Positions 56,984 to 64,000 of a stretch of DNA of 64,000 nucleotides are shown here, piece after piece; position 1 is the stretch's first letter, and every line of letters starts with the position of its first letter. A program made the position numbers and the translations under genes. The notes beneath the pieces were generated by a model. The model worked only from the letters and a program-made list of their open reading frames with translations. It did not search any database and was not told where the DNA came from. The DNA is from an uncultured Actinomycetes bacterium. GTDB lineage: Bacteria; Actinomycetota; Actinomycetes; Nanopelagicales; Nanopelagicaceae. The DNA is taken from assembly GCA_903834515.1 (NCBI GenBank), contig CAILJM010000027.1:1-64000 (forward strand). Direction: 5' to 3'.

Positions 56984-57925
56984 GTGTTAGCAATCGTCGC
57001 CCCCGGTCAAGGCTCGCAAACTCCTGGCTTTTTGACGCCGTGGTTCGAGTATTTCGATGCCATGGGGCCATTTTCGGCAAACCTTGTGGCGGGTTGGTCA
57101 GAGAAGACTGGCCTCGACCTTCGACATCTCGGAACGACTGCCGATGCTGACGAAATTAAAGATACGGCGAAGGCCCAACCCCTCCTTGTCCTCGGCGGAC
57201 TCACTGGAGCTGGGGCGCTCTTTGCGGGCGATGCCTCTGCAATCTCGCTGGTTGCTGGGCATTCCGTCGGTGAAATCACCGCGGCTGCGCTCACCCAAGT
57301 AATTAATGGCGACGATGCGATGACACTCGTGGCTGCTCGTGGTCGCGAGATGGCGAAGGCGGCCAATGGTTCACATACCGGTATGTCAGCAGTACTTGGT
57401 GGCGAACGAGATCTTGTCGTTGCCCACCTCCTCAGTCTGGGACTTACTCCAGCCAATGAAAATGGCGCGGGTCAAATTGTGGCTGCAGGAACGCTAGAAG
57501 CTTTGGAGCGTCTTGCCGCCAATCCTCCTGCTGGAGCACGAGTTCGACCTCTCGCGGTCTCAGGTGCATTTCATACCTCAGTGATGGAACCTGCCGTCTC
57601 TGTCTTGGCGAAATTAGCCGCAGATGTTCAGGTCAATGCTCCCGCCCTAAAAATTCTCTCAAATAAAGATGGTGCTCTTGTAGCGGATGGCCGTGAAGTG
57701 CTCAACAGAATTGTCGACCAAATCGCAGGACCAGTTCGCTGGGATCTCTGTATGCAGTCGATGGCCGACCTTGGGGTTACCGGTGTAATCGAAATGCCTC
57801 CGTCCGGCACCCTCGTCGGACTCATCAAGCGAGCACAACCTCAGATCGAGACATTCGCACTTAAAACCCCTGAGGATCTCGATGCAGCGCGAGAGTTTGT
57901 AAGTCGGCATGGAGCACAATCATGA
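56984..57925 (+). CDS. fabD: Malonyl-CoA:ACP transacylase
   Basis: FabD loads malonyl groups onto ACP. The 313-residue protein starts LAIVAPGQGSQTPG, has the serine nucleophile in GHSVGE near residue 92 and the catalytic histidine in GAFHTSVM near 193. Translation starts at GTG. It leads fabD-fabH-acpP-fabF, the complete type II elongation starter set in the usual actinobacterial order. It overlaps fabH in an ATGA junction. Confidence 0.96.
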   Translation: MLAIVAPGQGSQTPGFLTPWFEYFDAMGPFSANLVAGWSEKTGLDLRHLGTTADADEIKDTAKAQPLLVLGGLTGAGALFAGDASAISLVAGHSVGEITAAALTQVINGDDAMTLVAARGREMAKAANGSHTGMSAVLGGERDLVVAHLLSLGLTPANENGAGQIVAAGTLEALERLAANPPAGARVRPLAVSGAFHTSVMEPAVSVLAKLAADVQVNAPALKILSNKDGALVADGREVLNRIVDQIAGPVRWDLCMQSMADLGVTGVIEMPPSGTLVGLIKRAQPQIETFALKTPEDLDAAREFVSRHGAQS

Positions 57926-58941
57926 CACTGAAAAATAATCAGATTATTCAAAATTCCCGAATTCTCTCGGTAGGCGCATACCGTCCAAGTCAAGTGATTC
58001 CGAATTCAGAAATCGTTGATCTCATTGAATCGTCCGACGAATGGATTCAACAACGCACCGGAATTCAATCTCGTCATCGCGCACCAGCAGATCAATCTCT
58101 CGTTGATATGTCAGTTGAAGCGGCGAATATTGCGCTTTCACGCGCGAAAATTGGTATCGAGCAGATTGATTCGATTATTTTTGCGACAATTTCCTATCCC
58201 TTCCAAGCACCAAGTGCCGCTACTGAACTTGCTGCTCGACTCGGCGCAAACAAGGCCGCAGCATTTGATATCTCTGCAGCTTGCGCGGGCTTCTCGTATG
58301 CAGTCGGAATGGCCTCGGATCTAGTTCGAAATAAGACTGCGCGCTATGTTCTTGTTGTTGGTGGCGAAAAACTCTCTGACTTTACCGATCCAACAGATCG
58401 AGCAACGGCCTTTATCTTTGCCGATGGGGTCGGCGCAGTCATCATCGGCCCATCTGAATCCGTGGGAATTGGTCCCACAATTTGGGGATCTGATGTTCAA
58501 AACCGCGATGCCATCACACTTGAACCTTCTTTTTTGGAGTACAAAAACGGGAAGAGTGTCGCCGAAGTCGGTTGGCCAAATATTGCCCAAGAAGGACAAC
58601 GCGTATTCCGATGGGCAGTCTATGAAATGGCTCCCGTCGGAAGAGAAGCGATCGAAGCGGCAGGCATCACGCCAAATGAACTTGCAGCTTTTATTCCGCA
58701 TCAAGCAAATGAACGCATCATCGATTCACTTGTAAAGTCAATGGGATTGCCAGAAACGGTTGAAGTTGCACGAGATATCCGGACGACGGGAAACACATCC
58801 TCGGCTTCAATTCCCCTAGCAATGGATCGACTTCTCCAAGAACATCCTGATCTTCACGGTAAGAATGCACTGCTCATCGGATTTGGAGCGGGGCTGGTAT
58901 TTGCCGCACAAGTGGTGGAATTACCACCAAAACCGCAGTAA
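57922..58941 (+). CDS. fabH: 3-oxoacyl-ACP synthase III
   Basis: FabH starts fatty-acid synthesis by condensing an acyl-CoA with malonyl-ACP. The 339-residue thiolase-fold protein has the cysteine in SAACAGFSYA near residue 119, the histidine in FIPHQANERI near 257 and the asparagine in GNTSSASIP near 290. The starter acyl-CoA (straight or branched) cannot be judged. It is translationally coupled to fabD. Confidence 0.96.
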   Translation: MTLKNNQIIQNSRILSVGAYRPSQVIPNSEIVDLIESSDEWIQQRTGIQSRHRAPADQSLVDMSVEAANIALSRAKIGIEQIDSIIFATISYPFQAPSAATELAARLGANKAAAFDISAACAGFSYAVGMASDLVRNKTARYVLVVGGEKLSDFTDPTDRATAFIFADGVGAVIIGPSESVGIGPTIWGSDVQNRDAITLEPSFLEYKNGKSVAEVGWPNIAQEGQRVFRWAVYEMAPVGREAIEAAGITPNELAAFIPHQANERIIDSLVKSMGLPETVEVARDIRTTGNTSSASIPLAMDRLLQEHPDLHGKNALLIGFGAGLVFAAQVVELPPKPQ

Positions 58942-59041
58942 GAAAAGCAATCAATATAAGGTCAAAATAAAGCCAAAGTAATATCAAAGTAATAAGGTAA
59001 GAGAGCAGAAGCTCTAAAACCAACAAGGAAAGAGAAGAACA

Positions 59042-59290
59042 ATGTCAGTAACACAAGCAGAAGTACTTGCAGGCGTCAAGGATATTGTCGTTGAGGTAGC
59101 TGGAATCGACCCAACAACAATCGAGATGGAGAAACGCTTTAATGAGGATCTCGAAGTGGATTCACTCTCAATGGTAGAAGTTATTGTTGCTGCAGAAGAG
59201 AAGTTCGGCGTAAAGATTCCTGACGAGGAAGTAACCAAGATGGCAACTGTTGCAGATGCCGTTAACTTCATCGTCGAAGCCGCGAAGTAA
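59042..59290 (+). CDS. acpP: Acyl carrier protein
   Basis: ACP carries growing acyl chains on a phosphopantetheine arm. The 82-residue acidic protein has the attachment serine, Ser41, in DLEVDSLSMVEV. A strong GGAAAGAG site lies before its ATG, suiting a highly expressed protein. The 100 bases between fabH and acpP are A-rich and contain the near-repeat CAAAGTAAT twice; no gene is seen there. Confidence 0.97.
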   Translation: MSVTQAEVLAGVKDIVVEVAGIDPTTIEMEKRFNEDLEVDSLSMVEVIVAAEEKFGVKIPDEEVTKMATVADAVNFIVEAAK

Positions 59291-59315
59291 CGACTACTCA
59301 CCTTAAGAGGTTTCT

Positions 59316-60554
59316 ATGTCTAAAACACGCGTAGTTGTTACAGGACTCGGAGCTACAACTCCACTCGGCGGGGATGTCCCCAGCACGTGGGAGGCACTTC
59401 TAGCCGGCAAGAGTGGTGTTCGCACCCTCACCGAGGAGTGGGCTCTTGATGCTTCTGTGCAATTTGCTGCGCGTGTAGCAGTTGAACCTTCAGAGGTCAT
59501 GGAGCGCGTAGAGATGCGTCGCTTAGATCGATCTGAACAGTTTGCATTAATCGCCGCTCGCGAAGCGTGGAAAGATGCCGGCTCCCCTGATGTCGATAAG
59601 ACCCGTCTCGGTGTAGTTGTTGCATCGGGTATCGGCGGCGTTATCACTCTCCTTGATCAATACGACATCTTGCGCACCAAGGGTGCGCGAAGTGTCAGCC
59701 CGCATACCGTCCCAATGTTGATGCCGAACGGACCTTCAGCGAACGTAGGACTCGAACTTCAAGCAAAAGCTGGTGTTCACACACCAGTAAGCGCCTGTGC
59801 CTCTGGAGCAGAAGCCATTGGTTATGCAATGGAGATGATCCGCACTGGGCGAGCAGATATTGTCGTTACCGGTGGCGTTGAAGCGGCGATACATGCCCTT
59901 CCGATGGCTGGCTTTGCATCGATGAAAGCACTCTCCACTCGTAACGAAGCTCCTGAGCGAGCATCACGACCTTACGACAAAGAGCGCGATGGTTTTGTAC
60001 TTGGTGAAGGCGGCGGAGTTATCGTCATCGAATCACTTGAACATGCCGAGAAGCGTGGCGCGAAAATCTATGCCGAACTTGCTGGACAAGGCCTTACATC
60101 CGATGGGTATCACATCGCCGCACCCGATCCTGAAGGTGCTGGTGTCACGCGTGCCGTGAAGTTTGCACTTGAGGATTCAGGAGTTGATCTCTCTGAAGTA
60201 GTACATCTCAACGCACATGCCACCTCAACACCTGCGGGAGATGTCGCTGAGGCAAATGCACTTGGTGCAGCTCTTGGCGAGCACATATCGCATGTAGCGG
60301 TCTCGGCGACCAAATCCATGACCGGCCATCTTCTTGGCGGGGCTGGAGCAATTGAATCAATTTTCTGCATCTTGGCACTGCATCACCGCATGGCTCCACC
60401 AACAATTAATATTGAAAATCTTGATGAAGCAGTCACGGTGGATGTCGTACGCGATAAGCCTCGCCCGCTTCCTGCTGGACCTATCGTCGCGTTAAATGAT
60501 TCGTTCGGCTTCGGTGGCCACAACGTTGTTCTTGTCTTTAAATCCTTTCAGTAA
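59316..60554 (+). CDS. fabF: 3-oxoacyl-ACP synthase II
   Basis: FabF elongates acyl-ACP by two carbons. The 412-residue protein has the cysteine in VSACASGAEA near residue 161, and the two catalytic histidines in NAHATSTPAGD near 300 and GHLLGGAGAIE near 337. AGAGG lies five bases before its ATG. It closes the fab cluster and converges on the SIMPL-domain gene with a 12-base gap and no visible hairpin. Confidence 0.96.
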   Translation: MSKTRVVVTGLGATTPLGGDVPSTWEALLAGKSGVRTLTEEWALDASVQFAARVAVEPSEVMERVEMRRLDRSEQFALIAAREAWKDAGSPDVDKTRLGVVVASGIGGVITLLDQYDILRTKGARSVSPHTVPMLMPNGPSANVGLELQAKAGVHTPVSACASGAEAIGYAMEMIRTGRADIVVTGGVEAAIHALPMAGFASMKALSTRNEAPERASRPYDKERDGFVLGEGGGVIVIESLEHAEKRGAKIYAELAGQGLTSDGYHIAAPDPEGAGVTRAVKFALEDSGVDLSEVVHLNAHATSTPAGDVAEANALGAALGEHISHVAVSATKSMTGHLLGGAGAIESIFCILALHHRMAPPTINIENLDEAVTVDVVRDKPRPLPAGPIVALNDSFGFGGHNVVLVFKSFQ

Positions 60555-60566
60555 ATCTATTTCAAA

Positions 60567-61310
60567 TTACTTAGAGACTTTAAAACTCACGCTCACGGTT
60601 ACCGAGACTGTCTTTGGGATTGTTGAAGTGTCGTAATAACCGCCACCAGAAGCATCTGTTGAATCTGGAGTTGTCACTTGAACAGGTCCACTTGTCACAG
60701 AGATGACGGCTCCAACTTTTCCACCCACCGCTGCAGTGATTGATTCTGCTCGAGCCTTTGCATCCTTCATCGCATCAGCAAGGAGCTGAGGGCGAAGTGA
60801 TGCGAGAGTAGAGACCAGATACTGAGGGCCGTTATTTTGAACGTTCACGCCCGTTTGCAATAAGGCGCCAATGCCATTCGTGAGTTTCTTGATGAGTTGA
60901 ACATCTTTGCTTCGAACAATGGTTGTTTGAGATGCGTTGTACGAGAGAACTCGCCCGGTTGGGTTGCCATTCACATACTCGTTATTTGGGTAGGAAGAGA
61001 TCCCGCCGACCTCGATGCCATCTGCTGGTAGAGCACCATCGGTGAGGTACTTTGCTAGAGCCGTTGAACCGGCTTCCACTTTCTTTACGGCGCTCGCCGC
61101 GCTCTGACCGCTCTCTGAAACCGTGAGGTTCCAGACGACATTATCGGCAGTTGCCGAAGCCTTTGCAGATCCCGTCACGGTAATTGCATTGCCGGCTTTG
61201 GCAGCGAGTCCAGCACCAATCATTGAACCGCCATAGACCAGCCCGATCATGATGAAGATTGATCCGAGCACTAATCCAAATGGGCGGGGCTTTGTAAGAG
61301 GAAGTTTCAT
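60567..61310 (-). CDS. SIMPL-domain (DUF541) membrane-anchored protein
   Basis: The 247-residue protein has an N-terminal membrane segment (residues 11-33) that acts as signal or anchor and an exported SIMPL domain: ITVTGSAKASATADNVVWNLTVS near residue 43 and the C-terminal KARAESITAAVGGKVGAV. SIMPL proteins form ring-like oligomers in the envelope; their role is poorly known. The start follows from a -10 box six bases before the ATG. It diverges from the cold-shock gene. Confidence 0.88.
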   Translation of the reverse strand: MKLPLTKPRPFGLVLGSIFIMIGLVYGGSMIGAGLAAKAGNAITVTGSAKASATADNVVWNLTVSESGQSAASAVKKVEAGSTALAKYLTDGALPADGIEVGGISSYPNNEYVNGNPTGRVLSYNASQTTIVRSKDVQLIKKLTNGIGALLQTGVNVQNNGPQYLVSTLASLRPQLLADAMKDAKARAESITAAVGGKVGAVISVTSGPVQVTTPDSTDASGGGYYDTSTIPKTVSVTVSVSFKVSK

Positions 61311-61316
61311 ATCGAC

Positions 61317-61322
61317 ATAGTA
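61317..61322 (-). promoter_or_regulatory. -10 box for leaderless SIMPL gene
   Basis: TACTAT, six bases, then ATG 61308-61310. Confidence 0.5.
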
Positions 61323-61595
61323 GAGGCAAAGCAGAGTCCGAATGGAGGCCTTCCCTCACGAAAACCTCCCCAGAGCCGAGAATTTTGCCTCTCTTCGCTG
61401 CTTTGAGGGGCACCCGAGCTTGTGGAATGGTTCCCATCGGCAGTGATTGCCGTTACACTTACGACCAGTCCGACGCTTGGCAGTACCCGTTTTAGCAATT
61501 GAGTAATCAGTGCTTTCCCCGGTAAATCTGTACAGAGGAAGACCGGTTTCTAAGGAATTCTTAGGAGTCACATTTACCGTAAGGAAACAAGTTAC
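61323..61595 (+). promoter_or_regulatory. Long leader region of the cold-shock gene
   Basis: This 273-base gap holds no convincing gene. Possible small hairpins include GGCA-GTGAT-TGCC near 61439-61451 and CTAAG-GAATT-CTTAG at about 61551-61565, just before the ribosome-binding site. Cold-shock genes often have long structured leaders that act as thermosensors; that role here is inference and I could not place the promoter. Confidence 0.35.
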
Positions 61596-61799
61596 ATGGC
61601 AACAGGTACAGTTAAGTGGTTCAACTCTGAAAAGGGTTTTGGTTTCATTGCTGTTGATGGTGGCGGACAAGATGTCTTCGTTCACTACTCAGCTATCCAA
61701 GGCAATGGCTACAAGTCTCTTGAAGAGGGTCAGGCTGTGACTTTCGAAGTCGTACAGGGTCCAAAGGGTCCTCAGGCTGATGCAGTTAACCCTGCGTAA
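61596..61799 (+). CDS. cspA: Cold-shock protein CspA family
   Basis: CspA proteins bind single-stranded nucleic acids and loosen RNA structure. The 67-residue protein has RNP1 KGFGFI at residues 13-18 and RNP2 VFVHY at 27-31, both intact. AAGGAA lies ten bases before ATG 61596. A strong hairpin terminator follows the TAA. Whether it is cold-inducible or constitutive is not visible in sequence. Confidence 0.97.
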   Translation: MATGTVKWFNSEKGFGFIAVDGGGQDVFVHYSAIQGNGYKSLEEGQAVTFEVVQGPKGPQADAVNPA

Positions 61800-61815
61800 T
61801 AATCACTAACAGTTA

Positions 61816-61847
61816 AAAAGCCCCACTCGAAAGAGTGGGGCTTTTTT
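61816..61847. terminator. Bidirectional terminator after cspA
   Basis: AAAAGCCCCACTC-GAAA-GAGTGGGGCTTTTTT, a stem of 13 pairs with a GAAA tetraloop. The plus strand ends in TTTTTT and the minus strand in TTTTTAA, so it serves cspA and the convergent peptidase gene. Confidence 0.95.
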
Positions 61848-61853
61848 CATGCG

Positions 61854-62450
61854 CTAATAACCACTTTGTTGAGGAATCTCACCGAACTTCTTCTTCAACT
61901 TAGCAATCGAGTTTGCAGGAGAGAGATCCTTGCCGCCCTTCCAAGCATCGAGGAATGGCCACGGGTAAAGCTCGCCTCGACGAACCCACCAGATATTTTT
62001 CCCCGATGGCGTCGGCCAACTAATTCCAAAATGTAGATGCGGTGTCGTTCCCCGAGCATCACCACTATTTCCGGTCTTGGCAAGGAGATCGCCAGCGACC
62101 ACGCGCACCCCCGACAAGATATTGAGTGGGATAGAAGAGAGGTGAGAGCCGTAATAACGGACCCCGTCATCACCAATCATCGAGACTGAAAGTCCCCCAC
62201 GATCTGCACCTTTGTTCGTTCTCCAACTGAAGCGATCAACGCGATTAACCTCATCAATCACGCCATTTGTCGGCGCCACGAAATCGCACCCTATGTGAGT
62301 GAGGATATCGGTAGCGGGATAATTGTGATGCGATCGAGCGTAAGAATAAGAGCATCCCGAAATCGGAAAGACATAGGTGGGAGCTGAGTGCGCTACTGGA
62401 ATTACGGCAACAGAGATTAAAACGGCTACAAAAGAAATCGATCGCTTCAC
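61854..62450 (-). CDS. Secreted M23-family metallopeptidase
   Basis: The 198-residue protein has a signal peptide (about residues 1-22, VKRSISFVAVLISVAVIPVAHS) and a LytM-type domain with the zinc ligands in SHHNYPATD near 42-50 and HLHFG near 140. The domain is typical of peptidoglycan endopeptidases or of cell-wall regulators when inactive; the metal ligands look present. GTG at 62454-62456 is in frame, but TACGCT stands six bases before GTG 62448-62450, so I chose the latter. It follows the ABC permease gene. Confidence 0.88.
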   Translation of the reverse strand: MKRSISFVAVLISVAVIPVAHSAPTYVFPISGCSYSYARSHHNYPATDILTHIGCDFVAPTNGVIDEVNRVDRFSWRTNKGADRGGLSVSMIGDDGVRYYGSHLSSIPLNILSGVRVVAGDLLAKTGNSGDARGTTPHLHFGISWPTPSGKNIWWVRRGELYPWPFLDAWKGGKDLSPANSIAKLKKKFGEIPQQSGY

Positions 62451-62456
62451 TTCCAC

Positions 62457-62462
62457 AGCGTA
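62457..62462 (-). promoter_or_regulatory. -10 box for leaderless M23 gene
   Basis: TACGCT, six bases, then GTG 62448-62450, squeezed between the permease stop and the peptidase. Confidence 0.5.
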
Positions 62463-62465
62463 CAG

Positions 62466-63311
62466 CTACGAAGTTACATCCTTCTTAGCAAAACGAAGAA
62501 AGGCGATGGAAGTCAAAATTGCAGAAAGAATAAGTGCATAAGATGCACCGCGAACCATTTGGTTCCAGTCGATTTGGCTGGATAAGGCATCGAACCACGA
62601 GAAAGAGAAGTGGCTCGGTAGCCAATTTCGCAATGCCCCAAGGCCAGTGATCGCATCCAAAATATTTGAAAGGATCATTATTCCTATCGCTCCCCCGACT
62701 GCGCCGAGCGGAACATCCGTAGTCACGCTGAAATAAAAGGCGATCGCCGCAACGACAAGTAAGGTAATCGCAAGATAGGCAGCGACAATTGCTAAACGCC
62801 CGATTGCCACAGAATTAACCATCGTTACGCCCAATGGGGTCTGAAGTGGCGCTGTGCCGAATGCCAGAGCTCCGACAGAGAATGAGGTCAGAGCAAGCAA
62901 AATTATGCCAACCGCGGACAGAGTCAGACTGACCTTAAGTTTTTGAAGTAGGAGCCTCGCCCTGGGAACCGGAGCGGCGAGGAGATACCTCAGCGTTGAC
63001 CACGATGCTTCCGATGCAACGGTATCGCCATTAAAAAGAGCAACGACTGCAATAAGTAGAAAGGGCGTCGCAAAGTAGAACATCGTTGCAGTGAAGTTAG
63101 CCGCGCCTTTCGTTGCGAGGCCAATCAAGTCAGCAGTTCCGGCTCCAAAACGAGTTGGCCCAGTGCTGTTGCCAGTAGTACCGAATTTAACAGCAAGTGA
63201 AACAATGACCGGCAGGGCCATGACGAATAGATAGGCAAAGAGGGTCCGCTTTCGCTTCAGTTGCCGATACATCTCAACTCGATACGGCAGCGTTGTTCGT
63301 GGTGAATACAT
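62466..63311 (-). CDS. ABC exporter permease (ABC-2 type)
   Basis: The 281-residue protein has about six membrane segments (roughly 25-42, 75-97, 122-148, 158-185, 190-212 and 250-272) and the layout of ABC-2 type permeases. The cargo is unknown. The frame continues ten codons into the ATPase gene, but AAGGAG lies seven bases before ATG 63309-63311. It begins two bases after the ATPase stop, so the two form one transporter. Confidence 0.85.
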   Translation of the reverse strand: MYSPRTTLPYRVEMYRQLKRKRTLFAYLFVMALPVIVSLAVKFGTTGNSTGPTRFGAGTADLIGLATKGAANFTATMFYFATPFLLIAVVALFNGDTVASEASWSTLRYLLAAPVPRARLLLQKLKVSLTLSAVGIILLALTSFSVGALAFGTAPLQTPLGVTMVNSVAIGRLAIVAAYLAITLLVVAAIAFYFSVTTDVPLGAVGGAIGIMILSNILDAITGLGALRNWLPSHFSFSWFDALSSQIDWNQMVRGASYALILSAILTSIAFLRFAKKDVTS

Positions 63312-63312
63312 A

Positions 63313-64000
63313 TCAGGACTCCTTTCCGATAGTGAGGTCATCCCCGATAAGTTCGATAAAGATCTCTTCCAGCGAGCCTGACTTCTTTCCCGTCTTGCGC
63401 AGAATCTTCTTCATCGTCCCGAATGCGATGAGTTTTCCTCGGTGCATGAGAACAACATGCGTACAGGTTTGCTCCACCTCGGAGAGAAGGTGTGAAGAGA
63501 CGATTACCGTTCGACCCGTTTTCGCATAGTTCTTAAGAACTTCACGCATCGCCTTGATTTGCTGTGGATCAAGACCGTTCGTTGGCTCATCGAGAACCAG
63601 CAAATCTGGCATACCCAACATGGCTTGTGCGATGGCAAGGCGCTGTCGCATGCCTTGCGAATACGAACGGACCTTCTTATCTAGCGCATTTCCAAGGTCA
63701 GTAATTTTCACTGCCTCATCAAAGAACGGTTCATCGTCACGCCCAATGGATTTCCAGTAAAGCTCGAGATTTTCTCTTCCTGAAAGGTGTGGCAAGAAAC
63801 CGGAGCCCTCAACAAATGAACCGAGTTCAGCGAGAGTTGGCGAGCCAGGATAAATTGGTTTGCCATCGATACTAATTTCACCTTCGGTCGGATAAATAAG
63901 TCCCATCATCATCCGAAGGGTCGTTGTCTTCCCCGCACCATTGGGGCCGAGCAAACCAAGAACTTGACCACGCTTCACGTGGAAAGAGAGGCCATCGACA
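63313..64000 (-). CDS. ABC exporter ATPase, C-terminal part (cut by window edge)
   Basis: The reading frame is open to the window edge; about 228 codons are visible. The first visible codons (VDGLSFHVKRG) belong to the family core, followed by Walker A LLGPNGAGKTTT, the signature YSQGMRQRLAIAQA and Walker B LLVLDEPTNGLDP, then the switch histidine in VSSHLLSEVEQ. It is a drug- or lipid-export-type ATPase paired with the adjacent permease. Perhaps 15-25 N-terminal residues lie outside. Confidence 0.94.
   Translation of the reverse strand, partial: VDGLSFHVKRGQVLGLLGPNGAGKTTTLRMMMGLIYPTEGEISIDGKPIYPGSPTLAELGSFVEGSGFLPHLSGRENLELYWKSIGRDDEPFFDEAVKITDLGNALDKKVRSYSQGMRQRLAIAQAMLGMPDLLVLDEPTNGLDPQQIKAMREVLKNYAKTGRTVIVSSHLLSEVEQTCTHVVLMHRGKLIAFGTMKKILRKTGKKSGSLEEIFIELIGDDLTIGKES

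Noticed and set aside
61307-61498. 63-residue minus-strand frame upstream of the SIMPL gene
   Set aside because: No ribosome-binding site, no recognisable motif, and it overlaps the SIMPL promoter and start; composition looks non-coding.

Overview
The window reads as a continuous piece of an actinobacterial chromosome made almost entirely of housekeeping genes, with no phage, insertion sequence, CRISPR array or rRNA operon. The gene order (recG-rsmD-coaD-sepIVA-yceD-rpmF-rnc-smc-ftsY-amt-glnB-glnD-ffh; gltX-tRNA-Gln-tRNA-Glu-ndgR-leuC-leuD-hup; hrcA-dnaJ-rsmE-phoH-ybeY; nadD-rsfS-phosphatase) is the classic actinobacterial one. Base composition is close to balanced rather than high-GC, intergenic gaps are very short, stop/start overlaps are common, and some expected genes or domains are missing (mutM next to smc, the middle of HrcA, most of the CorC membrane domain). 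By inference this fits a streamlined, lower-GC actinobacterium such as the freshwater acI / Nanopelagicales group; the sequence alone cannot settle the species.

Layout. 1-15,000 (minus strand): ffh (cut by the window edge), the nitrogen module glnD-glnB-amt with a GlnR-like box upstream of amt, ftsY, smc, rnc, rpmF, yceD, a SepIVA-like coiled coil, coaD, rsmD and recG. 15,000-24,800: rpmB and a glycerophosphodiester phosphodiesterase on plus, thiL, a stand-alone Lrp/AsnC effector domain, then a minus-strand run plsC-gpsA-ddl-oxidoreductase, HU with a lysine/alanine/proline tail, and leuCD facing an IclR regulator across a probable operator. 24,800-43,600 (minus): tRNA-Glu and tRNA-Gln, gltX, an FAH-family enzyme, a CorC-like CBS protein, ybeY, phoH, HIT, rsmE, dnaJ, a shortened hrcA, hemW, lepA, rpsT, holA, comEC, comEA, leuS, an SDR and tRNA-Ala. 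43,600-51,500 (minus): a histidine phosphatase, rsfS, nadD, a small membrane protein, ligA, mnmA, iscS, etfA and etfB. 51,500-60,600 (plus): two glycosyltransferases with an SGNH hydrolase, glgX, and the FASII cluster fabD-fabH-acpP-fabF. 60,600-64,000: a SIMPL-domain protein, a cold-shock protein, an M23 peptidase and an ABC exporter cut by the edge.

The genes serve co-translational targeting (Ffh, FtsY), chromosome organisation (SMC, HU), DNA repair and replication (RecG, LigA, HolA), RNA processing (RNase III, YbeY, MnmA, RsmD, RsmE), tRNA charging (GltX, LeuS), nitrogen sensing (Amt, GlnB, GlnD) and lipid synthesis (Fab enzymes, GpsA, PlsC).

The most informative non-gene signal is a repeated start architecture: at 18 genes a TANNNT hexamer lies exactly 6 or 7 bases before the start codon, with no Shine-Dalgarno sequence, which predicts leaderless mRNAs and resets two starts (plsC, M23 peptidase). 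Other notable points: nadD has no AUG/GUG/UUG able to encode its active-site motif and probably starts at AUC; rnc probably starts at CUG one base after rpmF; G-rich tandem repeats sit at the 3' ends of yceD and holA just upstream of rpmF and rpsT; HrcA has lost its central domain; and an SDR gene begins four bases after a tRNA. I did not find a clearly new multi-gene system.
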